A stretch of 64,000 nt of DNA from Micropruina glycogenica (GCF_039524395.1 NZ_BAAAGO010000009.1), one strand, 5' to 3'. Shown: positions 17,363 to 26,184, counted from the stretch's first letter. The notes: a model not told the origin generated them from the sequence alone. Made by a program: numbers and translations.

Positions 17363-18109
17363 CTACTCGCCGGCCGCTGCTCCGTCGGCCGGCGCCTCGG
17401 TGACATCGGCCGTCGGCGTGGCGCTCGCGGTCGGCGTGGCCGACGGTGTCGCGGTCGGGGTGGCGCTCGTCGTCGCGGTCGGGGTTTCGCTCGACGTCGG
17501 GGTTGCGGGGCTGGTGCTGGTCGCGGTGGCCGTCACCGTCGCGGTCGGGGTGGCGGACGCCTTGCGGTTGGCCACCTGGCCCACCGTGGTGCCGTTGGAG
17601 CCGTTGAGGCTCTGCCCGCTGGCCGACTCCCAGCCGGTGATCACCACGAGCGCAACGGCGAACGTGGCCAGGGCGGTGGCCAGCATGCCGCCGGCGACGG
17701 CCCAGGGGCTGCGCCAGACCGAACGCTTGACTGCCGCAGATCGGCTGGTCGCCGGCACGGCGGTGGTCTGCACCGAGCTTTCGCTCGCGCCTTCGTCGGG
17801 CACGACGAGCACCTCGGTGTCGCCGGAGGCGTCGCGCAGCACGATCTTCTTGACGCCGTCTCGGGTGCGCTCCAGGCCCTTGGTGTACAAGGTGCTGGCG
17901 ATGGCGGCGACCACGCTGGCCACGGCGGCGCCGATCAGGGTGCCGGCCACGCCCAACTGCGAGCCGACCACGGCGGTGGTGACGGCGGCCATCGCGCCGC
18001 CACCGATCTGGGGCAGGTTGAACAGCTTCGCCTTCGCGGCGGTTTCGGTGGTGGTGGTTTCGGCCTTGTCGGCCGCGGTGTTCTTGGTCAGGGTCTTGGT
18101 ATCAGTCAC
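17363..18109 (-). CDS. membrane protein with Thr/Pro/Ala-rich C-terminal tail
   Basis: The 248-residue protein has a Thr-rich N-terminus, a Gly/Ala-rich hydrophobic stretch at about 35-75 (GGGAMAAVTTAVVGSQLGVA), a charged segment, and a clear membrane helix around 130-155. It ends in a low-complexity tail of about 75 residues made of TPTAT/SATPT repeats, likely outside the cell and possibly glycosylated. No function is known. It is divergent from the truncated haemoglobin gene with about 55 bases between them. Confidence 0.65.
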   Translation of the reverse strand: MTDTKTLTKNTAADKAETTTTETAAKAKLFNLPQIGGGAMAAVTTAVVGSQLGVAGTLIGAAVASVVAAIASTLYTKGLERTRDGVKKIVLRDASGDTEVLVVPDEGASESSVQTTAVPATSRSAAVKRSVWRSPWAVAGGMLATALATFAVALVVITGWESASGQSLNGSNGTTVGQVANRKASATPTATVTATATSTSPATPTSSETPTATTSATPTATPSATPTASATPTADVTEAPADGAAAGE

Positions 18110-18164
18110 TAGTCACTCAAATATGCTTGCGGGGTTTCCAACCTCACGATCCAGGGTAGTCAAA

Positions 18165-18575
18165 GTGACCAATAATCCCAACCCGAGCGTGTCGCAGCCT
18201 GAGAGTTTCTTCGACAAGGTCGGCGGGCATGACACGTTCGTGGCGCTGGTCGACCGGTTCTACGCCGGCGTCGCGAACGATCCGCCGCTGCGCGACCTCT
18301 ACCCCGAAGCCGATCTGGGCCCGGCGAACGTCCGGCTGCGCATGTTTTTGGAGCAGTACTTCGGCGGGCCCAAGACGTACTCCGAGCAGCGTGGGCACCC
18401 GCGGCTGCGGCTGCGGCACGGGCCCTACGCGGTCACCCCGACCCAACGCGACCGCTGGCTGCACCACATGCTGGCCGCCTTGGACTCGCTGCAGTTGCCC
18501 GCCGATGACGATGCCGAGATGCGCGATTACCTGACCCGAGCCGCCCACTTCATGGTGAACAGCTTCGACGAGTGA
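18165..18575 (+). CDS. glbO: group II truncated haemoglobin
   Basis: A 136-residue truncated 2-over-2 haemoglobin. Visible are FFDKVGGHDTFVALVDRFY, the haem-region segment FLEQYFGGPKTYSEQRGHPRL, the proximal His in RLRHGPYAV and the group II Trp in RDRWLHHM. Such proteins bind oxygen and may help terminal oxidases or detoxify NO and peroxide. GTG 18165 is the start that fits family length. Its 3' end is only four bases from the convergent glycosyltransferase gene. Confidence 0.92.
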   Translation: MTNNPNPSVSQPESFFDKVGGHDTFVALVDRFYAGVANDPPLRDLYPEADLGPANVRLRMFLEQYFGGPKTYSEQRGHPRLRLRHGPYAVTPTQRDRWLHHMLAALDSLQLPADDDAEMRDYLTRAAHFMVNSFDE

Positions 18576-18578
18576 GCC

Positions 18579-19733
18579 TCAGGCGCTCCGCCGCGCCGGC
18601 GAAAACACCCCGACCCGGTCGGCGATGATCTGCGCGATCTGCCGGGCGGCGTTGGGTTTGGCCACCCGCCGGCTCGCCTCGGACGCCGCCTGCCTGGCAG
18701 CGGGGTCGTTCACCCAGCGCCGCACGGCCTCGACCACCTGGTGCGGCCGCGGCGCCCACACGCCGGCCTTCTGGTCGACCACGTACTGCACGTTGCCGTC
18801 TTCCTGGCCGGGCAGGCGCGAGTAGATCACCAGCGGCAACCCGGCGATGAAGCCCTCGCTGATGGTGCCCGGGCCCGCCTTGGTGACCAGCATGTCGCTG
18901 GCGGCCATGAACTCGGGCATCTGGCTGGTGAAGCCGTAGATGTGGTGCGGCATGGTCCAGGGCAGGGCCCGCAGACGCTCCTGCAGCGCCTCGTTGCGAC
19001 CGCAGATGGCGACCAGCGTGGCGTTCGGTTCGGCCTCGTTGATCGCCTTGACCACGGCCTCCATCGGCCCCATGCCGTCACCGCCGCCGACCACCAGAAT
19101 CACCGGCAGGTCGCGTCGCCAGCCTTCGGCGTCGCGAAAGGCCATCGGGTCGGCCGGCGGCACCCGGAACCGCTCGGCGGTCGGCAGGCCCACCACGCGC
19201 ACGTTGCCGGCCGGAATGCCGTACTCGATCGCAACCTCACGCGCCTCGTCGGTGGGCACCACCACCAGGTCGGCGCGGCGGTCGAACCAGAACGCGTGGG
19301 TGGTGACCATGTCGGTGACCACGGTCATGAAGGGCGTGGGGTGCTTCTTCATCGTGCGCAACATCGCCGTGTTCACCAGCGGGTGCACCGACACGATGAT
19401 GTCGGCCGGGTTCTCGCGGTACAGCCGGCGAATCGAGCGGGCGACGTAGGGGAACAGCAGCCTGATCACCGCGCGCGAGCGGCGCTTGCCGTCGGTGGTG
19501 CGGTACGAGATCGCCCAGGTTTCGGGAAACTTCGTCATCGGGGGGTAGATCTCGGGCGCGTAGCGCAGCGGGGCGGGCAGGTAGTCGCGAAAGACGTCCA
19601 CCATCTTGCAGTCGAAGGTGTCGGGAAACTCCAGCCCCATCGCCTCGATCATGGCGTTGGTGGCCGAGCGGTGACCCCCGCCGGTGTCTGAGAACAGGAA
19701 CAGCACCCGTTTGCGCCCGGACGGCTCGGCCAT
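18579..19733 (-). CDS. MGDG synthase-like glycosyltransferase (GT28/MurG type)
   Basis: The 384-residue protein has two Rossmann domains of the GT-B fold. The N-terminal acceptor loop is FLFSDTGGGHRSATNAMIEAM. The C-terminal nucleotide-sugar site includes VVGGGDGMGPMEAV and VTKAGPGTISEGF. It is most like MGDG synthases and processive diacylglycerol glucosyltransferases, which put sugar on diacylglycerol at the inner membrane face. ATG 19733 is chosen for its ribosome site (GAGGAGAG); the long upstream frame extension has no homology. Glycolipid synthesis is inference from family. Confidence 0.83.
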   Translation of the reverse strand: MAEPSGRKRVLFLFSDTGGGHRSATNAMIEAMGLEFPDTFDCKMVDVFRDYLPAPLRYAPEIYPPMTKFPETWAISYRTTDGKRRSRAVIRLLFPYVARSIRRLYRENPADIIVSVHPLVNTAMLRTMKKHPTPFMTVVTDMVTTHAFWFDRRADLVVVPTDEAREVAIEYGIPAGNVRVVGLPTAERFRVPPADPMAFRDAEGWRRDLPVILVVGGGDGMGPMEAVVKAINEAEPNATLVAICGRNEALQERLRALPWTMPHHIYGFTSQMPEFMAASDMLVTKAGPGTISEGFIAGLPLVIYSRLPGQEDGNVQYVVDQKAGVWAPRPHQVVEAVRRWVNDPAARQAASEASRRVAKPNAARQIAQIIADRVGVFSPARRSA

Positions 19734-19809
19734 GACTCTCCTCGCTGGTGGGACGCGACCTCCGTCCAGCACGATACCGCTGCTCGAGCCGTTGAGCCGG
19801 GCCCACCGC

Positions 19810-19905
19810 TGGTCGAGCGCGAAACCCGGAGCTTGTCGAGTGGTGGAGCTGGAAGCACGGCGCCACCCACCACTCCTGAGATCCCGGCCTTCGCCGGGAT
19901 GACGG
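19810..19905. repeat. degenerate family A repeat plus family B REP-like palindrome
   Basis: The 185-base gap between two reverse-strand genes contains a degraded family A element (GGTCGAGCGCGAAACCC then GAGCTTGTCGAG, 19810-19840). It also contains a family B hairpin GATCCCGGCCTTCGCCGGGAT within 19878-19905. Family B has copies at 34200, 35722 and 60304-60384. No gene is seen in the gap. Confidence 0.7.
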
Positions 19906-19918
19906 CACAACCGGGAGC

Positions 19919-20791
19919 TCAGCGCTCCGGGCTGTGCGCCGAGGTGTCGACGCCCTGGGTCGCCTTCGACTCGTCCGCCGCGTGTCGCTGTTGGTATGCC
20001 TCGTCCTCGGCACCGGTGTCGACATGGGTGGGGTCGAGCACCCGGCGCAGGAAGGTGCGGGTGCGCTCGTGCTGCGGGTTGCCGATCACCTCATCGGGTG
20101 GACCCTCTTCGACGATCACGCCGCCGTCCATGAAGATCACCCGGTCGGCCACCTCGCGGGCGAACGCCATCTCGTGGGTGACCACCATCATGGTCATGCC
20201 CGACTTCGCCAGGTCGCGCATGACCGACAGCACGTCGCCGACCAGCTCAGGGTCGAGCGCCGAGGTGGGCTCGTCGAACAGCATCAGCTCGGGATCCATC
20301 GAGAGTGCCCGGGCGATCGCCACCCGCTGCTGCTGGCCGCCCGACAACTGCGCCGGGTAGGCGTCGCCCCGATCACCCAGGCCCACCTTGTCGAGGTTGG
20401 CCTGGGCATTGCCCTCGGCCTCGGCCTTGTCCTTCTTCAGCACCCGGATCGGGGCGATGGTGCAGTTCTGCATGGCGGTGAGATGTGGAAACAGGTTGAA
20501 CTGCTGAAAGACCATGCCCATCTTGGTGCGGATCTCGTCCACGTCGGCGTCGAGATCGGTGATCTCGTCGTTGAGGATGAAGATCCGGCCCTGCGTGGGC
20601 TGCTCCAGCAGGTTCACACACCGCAGGAGGGTCGACTTGCCGGAGCCGGAGGGCCCGATCACACAGACCACTTCACCGCGTCGCACGATCGTCGAGATGC
20701 CCTTGAGCACCTCGATCTGGCCGAAGCTCTTGTGCAGGTCGTAGATCTGGATCTCGTCGTCGCGGTTGCCCGTGGGGATCGTTTGGGTCAT
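19919..20791 (-). CDS. amino-acid ABC transporter ATP-binding protein (GlnQ type)
   Basis: A 290-residue ATPase of the polar amino-acid uptake group, with Walker A GPSGSGKST, Q-loop VFQQFNLFPHLTAMQN, signature LSGGQQQRVAIARAL, Walker B LMLFDEPTSALDPE and H-loop VTHEM. The tail of about 40 residues is Asp/Glu-rich and not part of the domain. It energises the permease encoded just upstream, with which it shares an ATGA overlap, and takes solute from the lipoprotein encoded first in the operon. The open frame runs far upstream, but only as a shadow of the permease. Confidence 0.93.
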   Translation of the reverse strand: MTQTIPTGNRDDEIQIYDLHKSFGQIEVLKGISTIVRRGEVVCVIGPSGSGKSTLLRCVNLLEQPTQGRIFILNDEITDLDADVDEIRTKMGMVFQQFNLFPHLTAMQNCTIAPIRVLKKDKAEAEGNAQANLDKVGLGDRGDAYPAQLSGGQQQRVAIARALSMDPELMLFDEPTSALDPELVGDVLSVMRDLAKSGMTMMVVTHEMAFAREVADRVIFMDGGVIVEEGPPDEVIGNPQHERTRTFLRRVLDPTHVDTGAEDEAYQQRHAADESKATQGVDTSAHSPER

Positions 20792-21609
20792 CGGGTGGCC
20801 TTTCGCTGCTTGGCCTCCATGCGACGCACCAGGTACGTCAGCGGCAGGGTGATCACCAGGTAGGTGAGACCGGCGATCACCAGAGGCGTCATGTTGGCGT
20901 AGGTGTTGGTCAGGTCGCGGCCGTACTTGGTCAGGTCGAACGCCTCGGCGGTCAGCCCCAGCACGTAGATCAGCGAGGAGTCCTTGGTGAGCAGCACCAA
21001 CTCGTTGGTCAGCGGTGGGGTGACGATGCGGAAGGCCTGCGGCAGCACGATCCGCTGGGTCGCCATGCCTGAGGGCATACCCAGCGAGCGGGCGGCCTCG
21101 GTCTGGCCCTTGGGAACCGCCAGCACGCCGGCCCGGATGGTCTCGGACATGTAAGCGGCCGACACCAGGCCCAACGCCGTCCAGACCGCCCCGAACGGTT
21201 CCAGCGGAATCTGCAGCCCGGGGATCGCCAGCGGTAGCAGGCTGAACGCCAGCAACACGATGATCGCCGGGACGCCGCGGAAGAACTCGGTGTAGATGGT
21301 TGCCAACCACCGGTAGGGCCGGATCTGGGAGAGCTTCATCAACGCCAGGACCGTGCCCAGCACCAGGCCGAACACGAACGCGCCGATCGTGTAGAGGATC
21401 GTGTTCTTCAACGCGTTGAGCAGGTCGGGCCCGACCGTGCGGGCGATCATGTCGGGACGGAAGAAGACCTGCTGCAGTTGCCGGCCGTCCATGAACAAGA
21501 CAAGCAGCACCACGACGACCGCCAGGACGGCGTAGTTGATCCAGCGCATGCGTTGCGCGCGCTTGCGGGGTGAGAGTTTCTTCTTGGCCGGGGCCGAGGT
21601 TGCCGTCAT
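20788..21609 (-). CDS. amino-acid ABC transporter permease
   Basis: A 273-residue HisM/GlnP-type permease. A Lys/Arg-rich cytoplasmic start (KKKLSPRKRAQRMRW) is followed by five or so helices and the EAA loop EAARSLGMPSGMATQRIVLP that docks the ATPase. The segment ATIYTEFFRGVPAIIVLL is characteristic of polar amino-acid permeases. Substrates are likely glutamine, glutamate or another polar amino acid. It lies between the binding-protein gene (80 bases upstream, with a hairpin between) and the ATPase gene. Confidence 0.92.
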   Translation of the reverse strand: MTATSAPAKKKLSPRKRAQRMRWINYAVLAVVVVLLVLFMDGRQLQQVFFRPDMIARTVGPDLLNALKNTILYTIGAFVFGLVLGTVLALMKLSQIRPYRWLATIYTEFFRGVPAIIVLLAFSLLPLAIPGLQIPLEPFGAVWTALGLVSAAYMSETIRAGVLAVPKGQTEAARSLGMPSGMATQRIVLPQAFRIVTPPLTNELVLLTKDSSLIYVLGLTAEAFDLTKYGRDLTNTYANMTPLVIAGLTYLVITLPLTYLVRRMEAKQRKATR

Positions 21610-21639
21610 CTAGAGCCCTTTCACGGGTGCGGACGGGGC

Positions 21640-21672
21640 GGGTGCCCGCCCGGACTGGCCGGCCGGGCACCC
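21640..21672 (-). terminator. intercistronic hairpin between binding-protein and permease genes
   Basis: The arms GGGTGCCCG (21640-21648) and CGGGCACCC (21664-21672) form a perfect nine-base stem, with further G/C pairs in the loop. It lies just after the stop of the binding-protein gene. In such operons a hairpin here commonly ends part of the transcripts or shields the 5' message, giving more binding protein than permease. Confidence 0.55.
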
Positions 21673-21689
21673 GAATGGACGGGGCGCCG

Positions 21690-22538
21690 TCACTCCTTGG
21701 GAGCGTCGGTGCCGAACCACTTCTTGTAGATGTCGTTGTAGGTGCCGTCGGACTTGGCGGTCTTGAGCACCTCGTTGACCACGGTGAGCAGTGCGGTGTT
21801 GTCCTTGGCCATGTTGAAGCCGTAGTGCTCGCCGGTGGCGAACTCCGTGGCGACCTTGGTGGTGGGGTTCTGCTTGGCGAAGTCGTACAGCACGCCGTTG
21901 TCGTTGATCGCGGCGGCGACGGTGCCCGCCAGCACCGCGTTGGCGCCGCTGGGCATGTCGTCGAACACCTTGACCGTGTAGCCGTTGGCGTCGGCGTTCT
22001 TCTTGGCGTAGTCGTGGCCGGTGGTGCCGGCCTGCACCGCGAGGGTCTGGCCCTTGAGCCCGGCCAGGTCGGTGACCGTCGAGTCGCTCTTGACCAGCAG
22101 CGCCTGGGTGGCGGCGAAGTACGGGTCGGAGAAGCCCGTGGCCTGCTTGCGCTTGTCGGTGATGGTGATGGCCGCGGCACCCGCGTCGCACTTCTTGGCC
22201 GCGAACACCGCACCGGAGGTGATCTGCTCGAACTCGATGTCGACGATCTCCTGGGTGACGCCCAGCTTCTTGGCCACCAGATCCATCAGATCGACGTCGA
22301 AGCCGACGGTCTTGCCCGCGTCGTCCTTGAACTGGAACGGACGGTAGGCGAGGTGGGTGCAGACAGTGAACTTGCCTGCGCTGACCAGCGTCGGCGCGGC
22401 CGCCCCGCCGCCAGTGGCCGACCCGGCCGGGGCGGCGGTGGTCGGCGTGGAGTAGTTGGCGCAGGCTGCGAGCATGCTGAGGCTGAGCGCCGCGACGCCG
22501 GCGAGGGCCGCGCGCAGCGGCTTGTTGCGGTGAAACAC
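21690..22538 (-). CDS. amino-acid ABC transporter substrate-binding lipoprotein
   Basis: A 282-residue family 3 solute-binding protein. The signal peptide ends at the lipobox LAAC with lipidated Cys26. A Thr/Ala/Gly linker is followed by the domain from about residue 50 (FTVCTHLAYRPFQFKDDAGK, GFDVDLMDLVAKKLG). The GTG at 22538 is chosen because GAGGAG lies five bases before it; an upstream start would spoil the signal peptide. It is anchored outside the membrane and delivers a polar amino acid to the permease. Confidence 0.92.
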   Translation of the reverse strand: MFHRNKPLRAALAGVAALSLSMLAACANYSTPTTAAPAGSATGGGAAAPTLVSAGKFTVCTHLAYRPFQFKDDAGKTVGFDVDLMDLVAKKLGVTQEIVDIEFEQITSGAVFAAKKCDAGAAAITITDKRKQATGFSDPYFAATQALLVKSDSTVTDLAGLKGQTLAVQAGTTGHDYAKKNADANGYTVKVFDDMPSGANAVLAGTVAAAINDNGVLYDFAKQNPTTKVATEFATGEHYGFNMAKDNTALLTVVNEVLKTAKSDGTYNDIYKKWFGTDAPKE

Positions 22539-22671
22539 AGTTACTCCTCGATAGTGGAATCTTTGGGGCATACTGTCGCAGCTTTGTTACAGCCGGGTCG
22601 CGGATCGCCGATTGATACCCCATCGTGACCTGCCTCGCCGGGGACGACGGACTCGATTCGGGTGACCGGCC

Positions 22672-23131
22672 ATGAGCGAAGCCGCACCGGCCGACCGTCC
22701 GCCCGTGATGGCCAAGCAGCCTGCCCTGCTTCGCCGCATGACCGGCAGGGACGTCGACGGGCAGCACCGTACGTCGACGCCGCTGGAACTGCTGATGGAC
22801 CTGACCTTCGTCGTGGCGCGCCTTCGACAACCTGCCCGGGGCCGGCAAGCCGCAGCACCTCAGCGACGACCCCGACTGGTGGATCAAGGCCAAGATCGAG
22901 CGCGGGAACCTCGAACCGGCGCTACCCGGGCCGCTGATGCTGCGGCGCGAGGTCGAGCGGGTGCAGGCCACGCTGGCCGACGTAGCGTCCGAAGCCGTGG
23001 CGCGGGCGATTCTGGCCGATTTGAACGATCGCATTCGCGCGTACTACGCGCGGCCGTCGGCGGGCCCGCTCATTGCGGTGAGACTGGTCGACGTCGAGGC
23101 CGAACTCGCCACCTGGCGCGCCGCTGGTTGA
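22672..23131 (+). pseudogene. deletion chimera: 5' fragment of ltrA joined to 3' fragment of a DUF1992 gene
   Basis: The first 50 codons (22672 to about 22819) encode the start of a low temperature requirement A protein: QPALLRRMTGRDVDGQHRTS and LELLMDLTFVVA. The frame then breaks. In the +1 frame a DUF1992 (DnaJ-C28-like) domain runs to the stop at 23131: AFDNLPGAGKPQHLSDD, DWWIKAKIERG, LMLRREVERVQATLADV. The joint lies near 22819 in the sequence GGCGCGCCTTCGAC. Neither protein is complete, so this is best read as the scar of a deletion between two genes. Confidence 0.72.
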
Positions 23132-23145
23132 GCGTGTCGAAACCA
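23125..23145. repeat. family A palindromic repeat unit
   Basis: The sequence TGGTTGAGCGTGTCGAAACC is identical to the left arm of the element at 9963. It overlaps the stop codon of the DUF1992 fragment, again between convergent genes. Only one arm is clear here. Confidence 0.7.
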
Positions 23146-23183
23146 CTGGCCGGGAGCGGTCCCGCATGCTCGAGCGGCGTTGC

Positions 23184-23345
23184 CTACAACCTGCGGTGCG
23201 CCGCCGCCCCGCTCGTGCCGTGCCCGGACAGTGAACCGCGCACGGCGGCCGGCCGTGCTGCCTGCCGGGCCGGTTCGGCCTGAACCTGTTGAATGGTGCC
23301 TGCGAGAATCGCCGCGCGCACGGCAGCAGGATCGTTGCTGAACAT
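23184..23345 (-). CDS. small hypothetical protein (53 aa)
   Basis: A 53-codon frame with a good ribosome site (GGGGGGAAGAG) before ATG 23345. It encodes MFSNDPAAVRAAILAGTIQQ and an Ala/Arg-rich continuation with no recognised motif and no membrane segment. The frame could be extended upstream but the ribosome site favours this start. The function is unknown, and it may be a remnant. Confidence 0.4.
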   Translation of the reverse strand: MFSNDPAAVRAAILAGTIQQVQAEPARQAARPAAVRGSLSGHGTSGAAAHRRL

Positions 23346-23634
23346 CTCTTCCCCCCTGGACCGACTGTTCACCAACAATGTAAGCACCGCCGGGCCGCAG
23401 CGGACTAGGCAGAATTGCGCAATCCACGAAAAATGTTGCCGCACCGTGACCTATCGGGAGCGCGATCAAGGGCTGCCGTTCCCACCGATCGATGCCGGCA
23501 TCGCCGTCTGGTGCCGTGAAACATCACCGGCGCCGCGTTATATGCCGGCACTAGTCTCACCACCCGGCACCTGTCACCGATGGCGGCATCGGTGGCCGGG
23601 AGGGCAAAGGACGCACCGAAGCCAGCGTCCACCC
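23346..23634. other. intergenic region without a convincing gene
   Basis: About 290 bases, locally more AT-rich around 23380-23430 than the flanks. It holds small perfect or near-perfect palindromes: CGATGCCGGCATCG at 23490-23503 and CACCGAT/ATCGGTG around a six-base centre near 23576-23595. It may carry the promoter of the small reverse gene. No tRNA, known RNA or coding signal was found. Confidence 0.4.
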
Positions 23635-23720
23635 GGGGAGGGACACGACGTCAGCGCACCTGTTCTTGCTGACCCAGGGGGAGGGACACGACGTCAGCGC
23701 ACCTGTTCTTGCTGACCCAG
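23635..23720. repeat. 43-bp perfect tandem duplication at the 3' end of hppA
   Basis: Bases 23635-23677 and 23678-23720 are two directly adjacent copies of the same 43 bases. The unit contains the last eight codons of hppA, its stop, and 16 bases beyond. The gene uses the inner copy; the outer copy lies downstream of its stop. Confidence 0.85.
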
Positions 23721-26060
23721 GTCGCTCTGCGCGTCGGGCTGCACGACCACCGGGGTCTCGCCGTCTTCTTCGACCAGGTGCATCTCACGCTCGAGCCGCG
23801 CCTCGACGTCGACACGGTGGGCGCGCACCCGCGACCAGACCACGCCGCCCATGGCCACCAGGGCCGCGGCCAGGCCGATTCCGATGCGCAACACCGGGTT
23901 GGCGCCCTCGCCCACCGACAGAGCTACCACCGCGGGTGCGATCAGCACCGCCACCAGGTTCATCACCTTGATCAGCGGGTTGATGGCGGGGCCGGCGGTG
24001 TCTTTGAACGGGTCGCCGACGGTGTCGCCGATCACCGTGGCCGCATGGGCGTCGGAATGCTTGCCGCCGTAGTGGCCGTCTTCGACGAGCTTCTTCGCGT
24101 TGTCCCAGGCGCCGCCCGAGTTGGCCAGGAACACCGCCATCAGCACACCGGCGGTGATCGCACCGCCGAGAAAACCGGCCAGCGGCCCGACACCCAGTCC
24201 GAAGCCCACCGCGATCGGCGCGGACGCCGCGAGCAGGCCCGGCGTGGCCAGTTCGCGCAGCGAGTCGCGGGTGCAGATATCGACGACCTTGCCGTACTCG
24301 GGCCGCGCTTCGCCGGTCATGATGCCGGGAATCTCGGCGAACTGGCGGCGCACCTCGAACACGATCGCGCCGGCCGCGCGGGTGACCGCGTCGATCGCCA
24401 GGCCAGAGAACAAGAACACGGTCGCGGCCCCCAGGATCACCCCGACCAGGGTGATCGGCGACACGATCTCGTAGGTGAGCATCGACTGCACGATCGGGCT
24501 GCCGGCGAGTTCGCTCAGCGAACCGAGCGCGTGGTTGACCGCGTCGGTGTACGAGCCGAACAGGGCCGTGGCCGCCAGCACCGCCGTGGCGATCGCGATG
24601 CCCTTGGTGATGGCCTTCGTGGTGTTGCCGTCGGCGTCCAGGGCGGTGAGAATCTGCTCGCCCTTCTCGTCGACATCGTGGCTCATCACAGCGATGCCCT
24701 GGGCGTTGTCGCTGACCGGTCCGAAGGTGTCCATGGCCACGATCACGCCCACCGTGGTGAGCAGGCCGCAGCCGGCCAGGGCGATCATGAACAGCGACAG
24801 GATCATCGAGCCGCCCGAGATCAGGAACACCCCGCAGATCGCCGCGGCGATGATTCCGGCGGTGTAGACCGCCGACTCGAAACCGACCCCGATGCCCGAC
24901 AGCACCACGGTGGCCGGGCCGGTCAGCGAGGTGCGCGCCACGTGCATGGTGGGGTTTGAGTCGGTGCCGGTGAAGTAGCCGGTGAGCCACAAGATGATGC
25001 CGGCCAGCACGATGCCGATCACCACCGACGCGGCCGCCATCAGCCGCGGGTCGCCGGGTAGGCCCGCCACCGCCGCCGGCACCCCCGGTAGGGCTGCGAA
25101 CGTGCTGGGCAGGTACACGAAGGCGGTCACCGCGGCCAGCAGGGCGCCGGCGGCGGCCGAGGTGTAGAAGCCGCGGTAGATCGCGCTCAGCCCGGACTCG
25201 GAGCCCCGAATGCGGGTGGTCGCGATGCCCAGCACCGCGGTCAGGGCGCCGATGGCCGGCACCAGTAGCGGAAACACCAGCCCCTGTTCGCCGAAGGCGG
25301 CCTTGCCCAGAATCAGGGCGGCCACCAGGGTGACCGCGTACGACTCGAACAGGTCGGCCGCCATGCCGGCGCAGTCGCCCACGTTGTCGCCGACGTTGTC
25401 GGCGATGGTCGCGGCGTTGCGCGGGTCGTCCTCGGGAATCGACTGCTCGACCTTGCCCACCAGGTCGGCGCCGACGTCGGCGGCCTTGGTGAAGATGCCG
25501 CCGCCGACGCGCATGAACATGGCCAGCATGGCCGCGCCGAAGCCGAAGCCCTCGAGCACCGAGGGGGCCTGGTCGCGGTAGATCAGCACCACCGCGGCGG
25601 CGCCGAGCAGTCCGAGGCCGACCACGCTCATGCCCACCACTCCGCCGGTGCGGAACGCGATGCGGGCGCCCTCGAAGCGTCCGTTGTCGCGCATCGCGGC
25701 GGCCGCCACGCGCACGTTGGCGCGCACCGCCAGCCACATGCCCAGGTAGCCGATCGAGGCAGAGAAGCCGGCGCCCAGCAGAAAGAAAATCGACCTGCCG
25801 ATCTTGATCGACAGGTCACCCGGCAGCAGGAACAGAAGCCCGAAGGCGATCGCTGCGAAGAGTCCCAACGTGCGGAACTGGCGGTTGAGGTAGGCCGAGG
25901 CACCCTCTTGCACGGCCCGCGCGATCTCTTGCATGCGCGTGGTGCCCTCGTCTTCGGCGAGCACCTTGCGTCGCAGCCACACCGCGTAGAGCAGACTGAT
26001 CGCCGCGATGCCAGCGATCGTCCACACGATGGCCAGGCTCGTCGGGCCCAACTGCAGCAT
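23694..26060 (-). CDS. hppA: membrane-bound K+-independent proton-pumping pyrophosphatase
   Basis: A 788-residue integral membrane enzyme with about 16 helices that couples pyrophosphate hydrolysis to proton export. The PPi site is clear: DVGADLVGKVEQSIPEDDPR and NVGDNVGDCAGMAADLFESY, with the C-terminal GGKHSDAHAATVIGDTVGDP. At the potassium-specifying position the sequence is GNTTKAITKG; Lys and Thr here mark the K+-independent class, where K+-dependent enzymes have Ala and Gly. ATG 26060 has a strong ribosome site (GAGGAGGA). Its 3' end is tandemly duplicated. It likely conserves energy from biosynthetic PPi. Confidence 0.96.
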   Translation of the reverse strand: MLQLGPTSLAIVWTIAGIAAISLLYAVWLRRKVLAEDEGTTRMQEIARAVQEGASAYLNRQFRTLGLFAAIAFGLLFLLPGDLSIKIGRSIFFLLGAGFSASIGYLGMWLAVRANVRVAAAAMRDNGRFEGARIAFRTGGVVGMSVVGLGLLGAAAVVLIYRDQAPSVLEGFGFGAAMLAMFMRVGGGIFTKAADVGADLVGKVEQSIPEDDPRNAATIADNVGDNVGDCAGMAADLFESYAVTLVAALILGKAAFGEQGLVFPLLVPAIGALTAVLGIATTRIRGSESGLSAIYRGFYTSAAAGALLAAVTAFVYLPSTFAALPGVPAAVAGLPGDPRLMAAASVVIGIVLAGIILWLTGYFTGTDSNPTMHVARTSLTGPATVVLSGIGVGFESAVYTAGIIAAAICGVFLISGGSMILSLFMIALAGCGLLTTVGVIVAMDTFGPVSDNAQGIAVMSHDVDEKGEQILTALDADGNTTKAITKGIAIATAVLAATALFGSYTDAVNHALGSLSELAGSPIVQSMLTYEIVSPITLVGVILGAATVFLFSGLAIDAVTRAAGAIVFEVRRQFAEIPGIMTGEARPEYGKVVDICTRDSLRELATPGLLAASAPIAVGFGLGVGPLAGFLGGAITAGVLMAVFLANSGGAWDNAKKLVEDGHYGGKHSDAHAATVIGDTVGDPFKDTAGPAINPLIKVMNLVAVLIAPAVVALSVGEGANPVLRIGIGLAAALVAMGGVVWSRVRAHRVDVEARLEREMHLVEEDGETPVVVQPDAQSDLGQQEQVR

Positions 26061-26184
26061 GAATCCTCCTCGACCCAACGGCTTGTGGCCTGGTTCAGCG
26101 TCGCTCGCCCCCCGGATCCGGGGAGATTGTCGGAGTCTACGGGTGAAGCAACCCGCGCGGCACCCGGACCGCCACAACGATTAT

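Noticed and set aside
17380..17560. Direct short repeats in the Thr/Pro/Ala tail region that might look like a CRISPR-like or satellite array
   Set aside because: Units are coding, irregular and have no spacers; they are low-complexity peptide repeats.
19919..22213. 764-codon open frame on the reverse strand covering three transporter genes
   Set aside because: Only the last 290 codons (from 20791) encode a protein with homology. The rest is the permease and binding-protein genes read in the wrong frame, typical of high-GC DNA.
23405..23632. 75-codon reverse frame in the gene-poor stretch before hppA
   Set aside because: No ribosome site, no recognised motif, Arg/Cys-rich composition; treated as chance.
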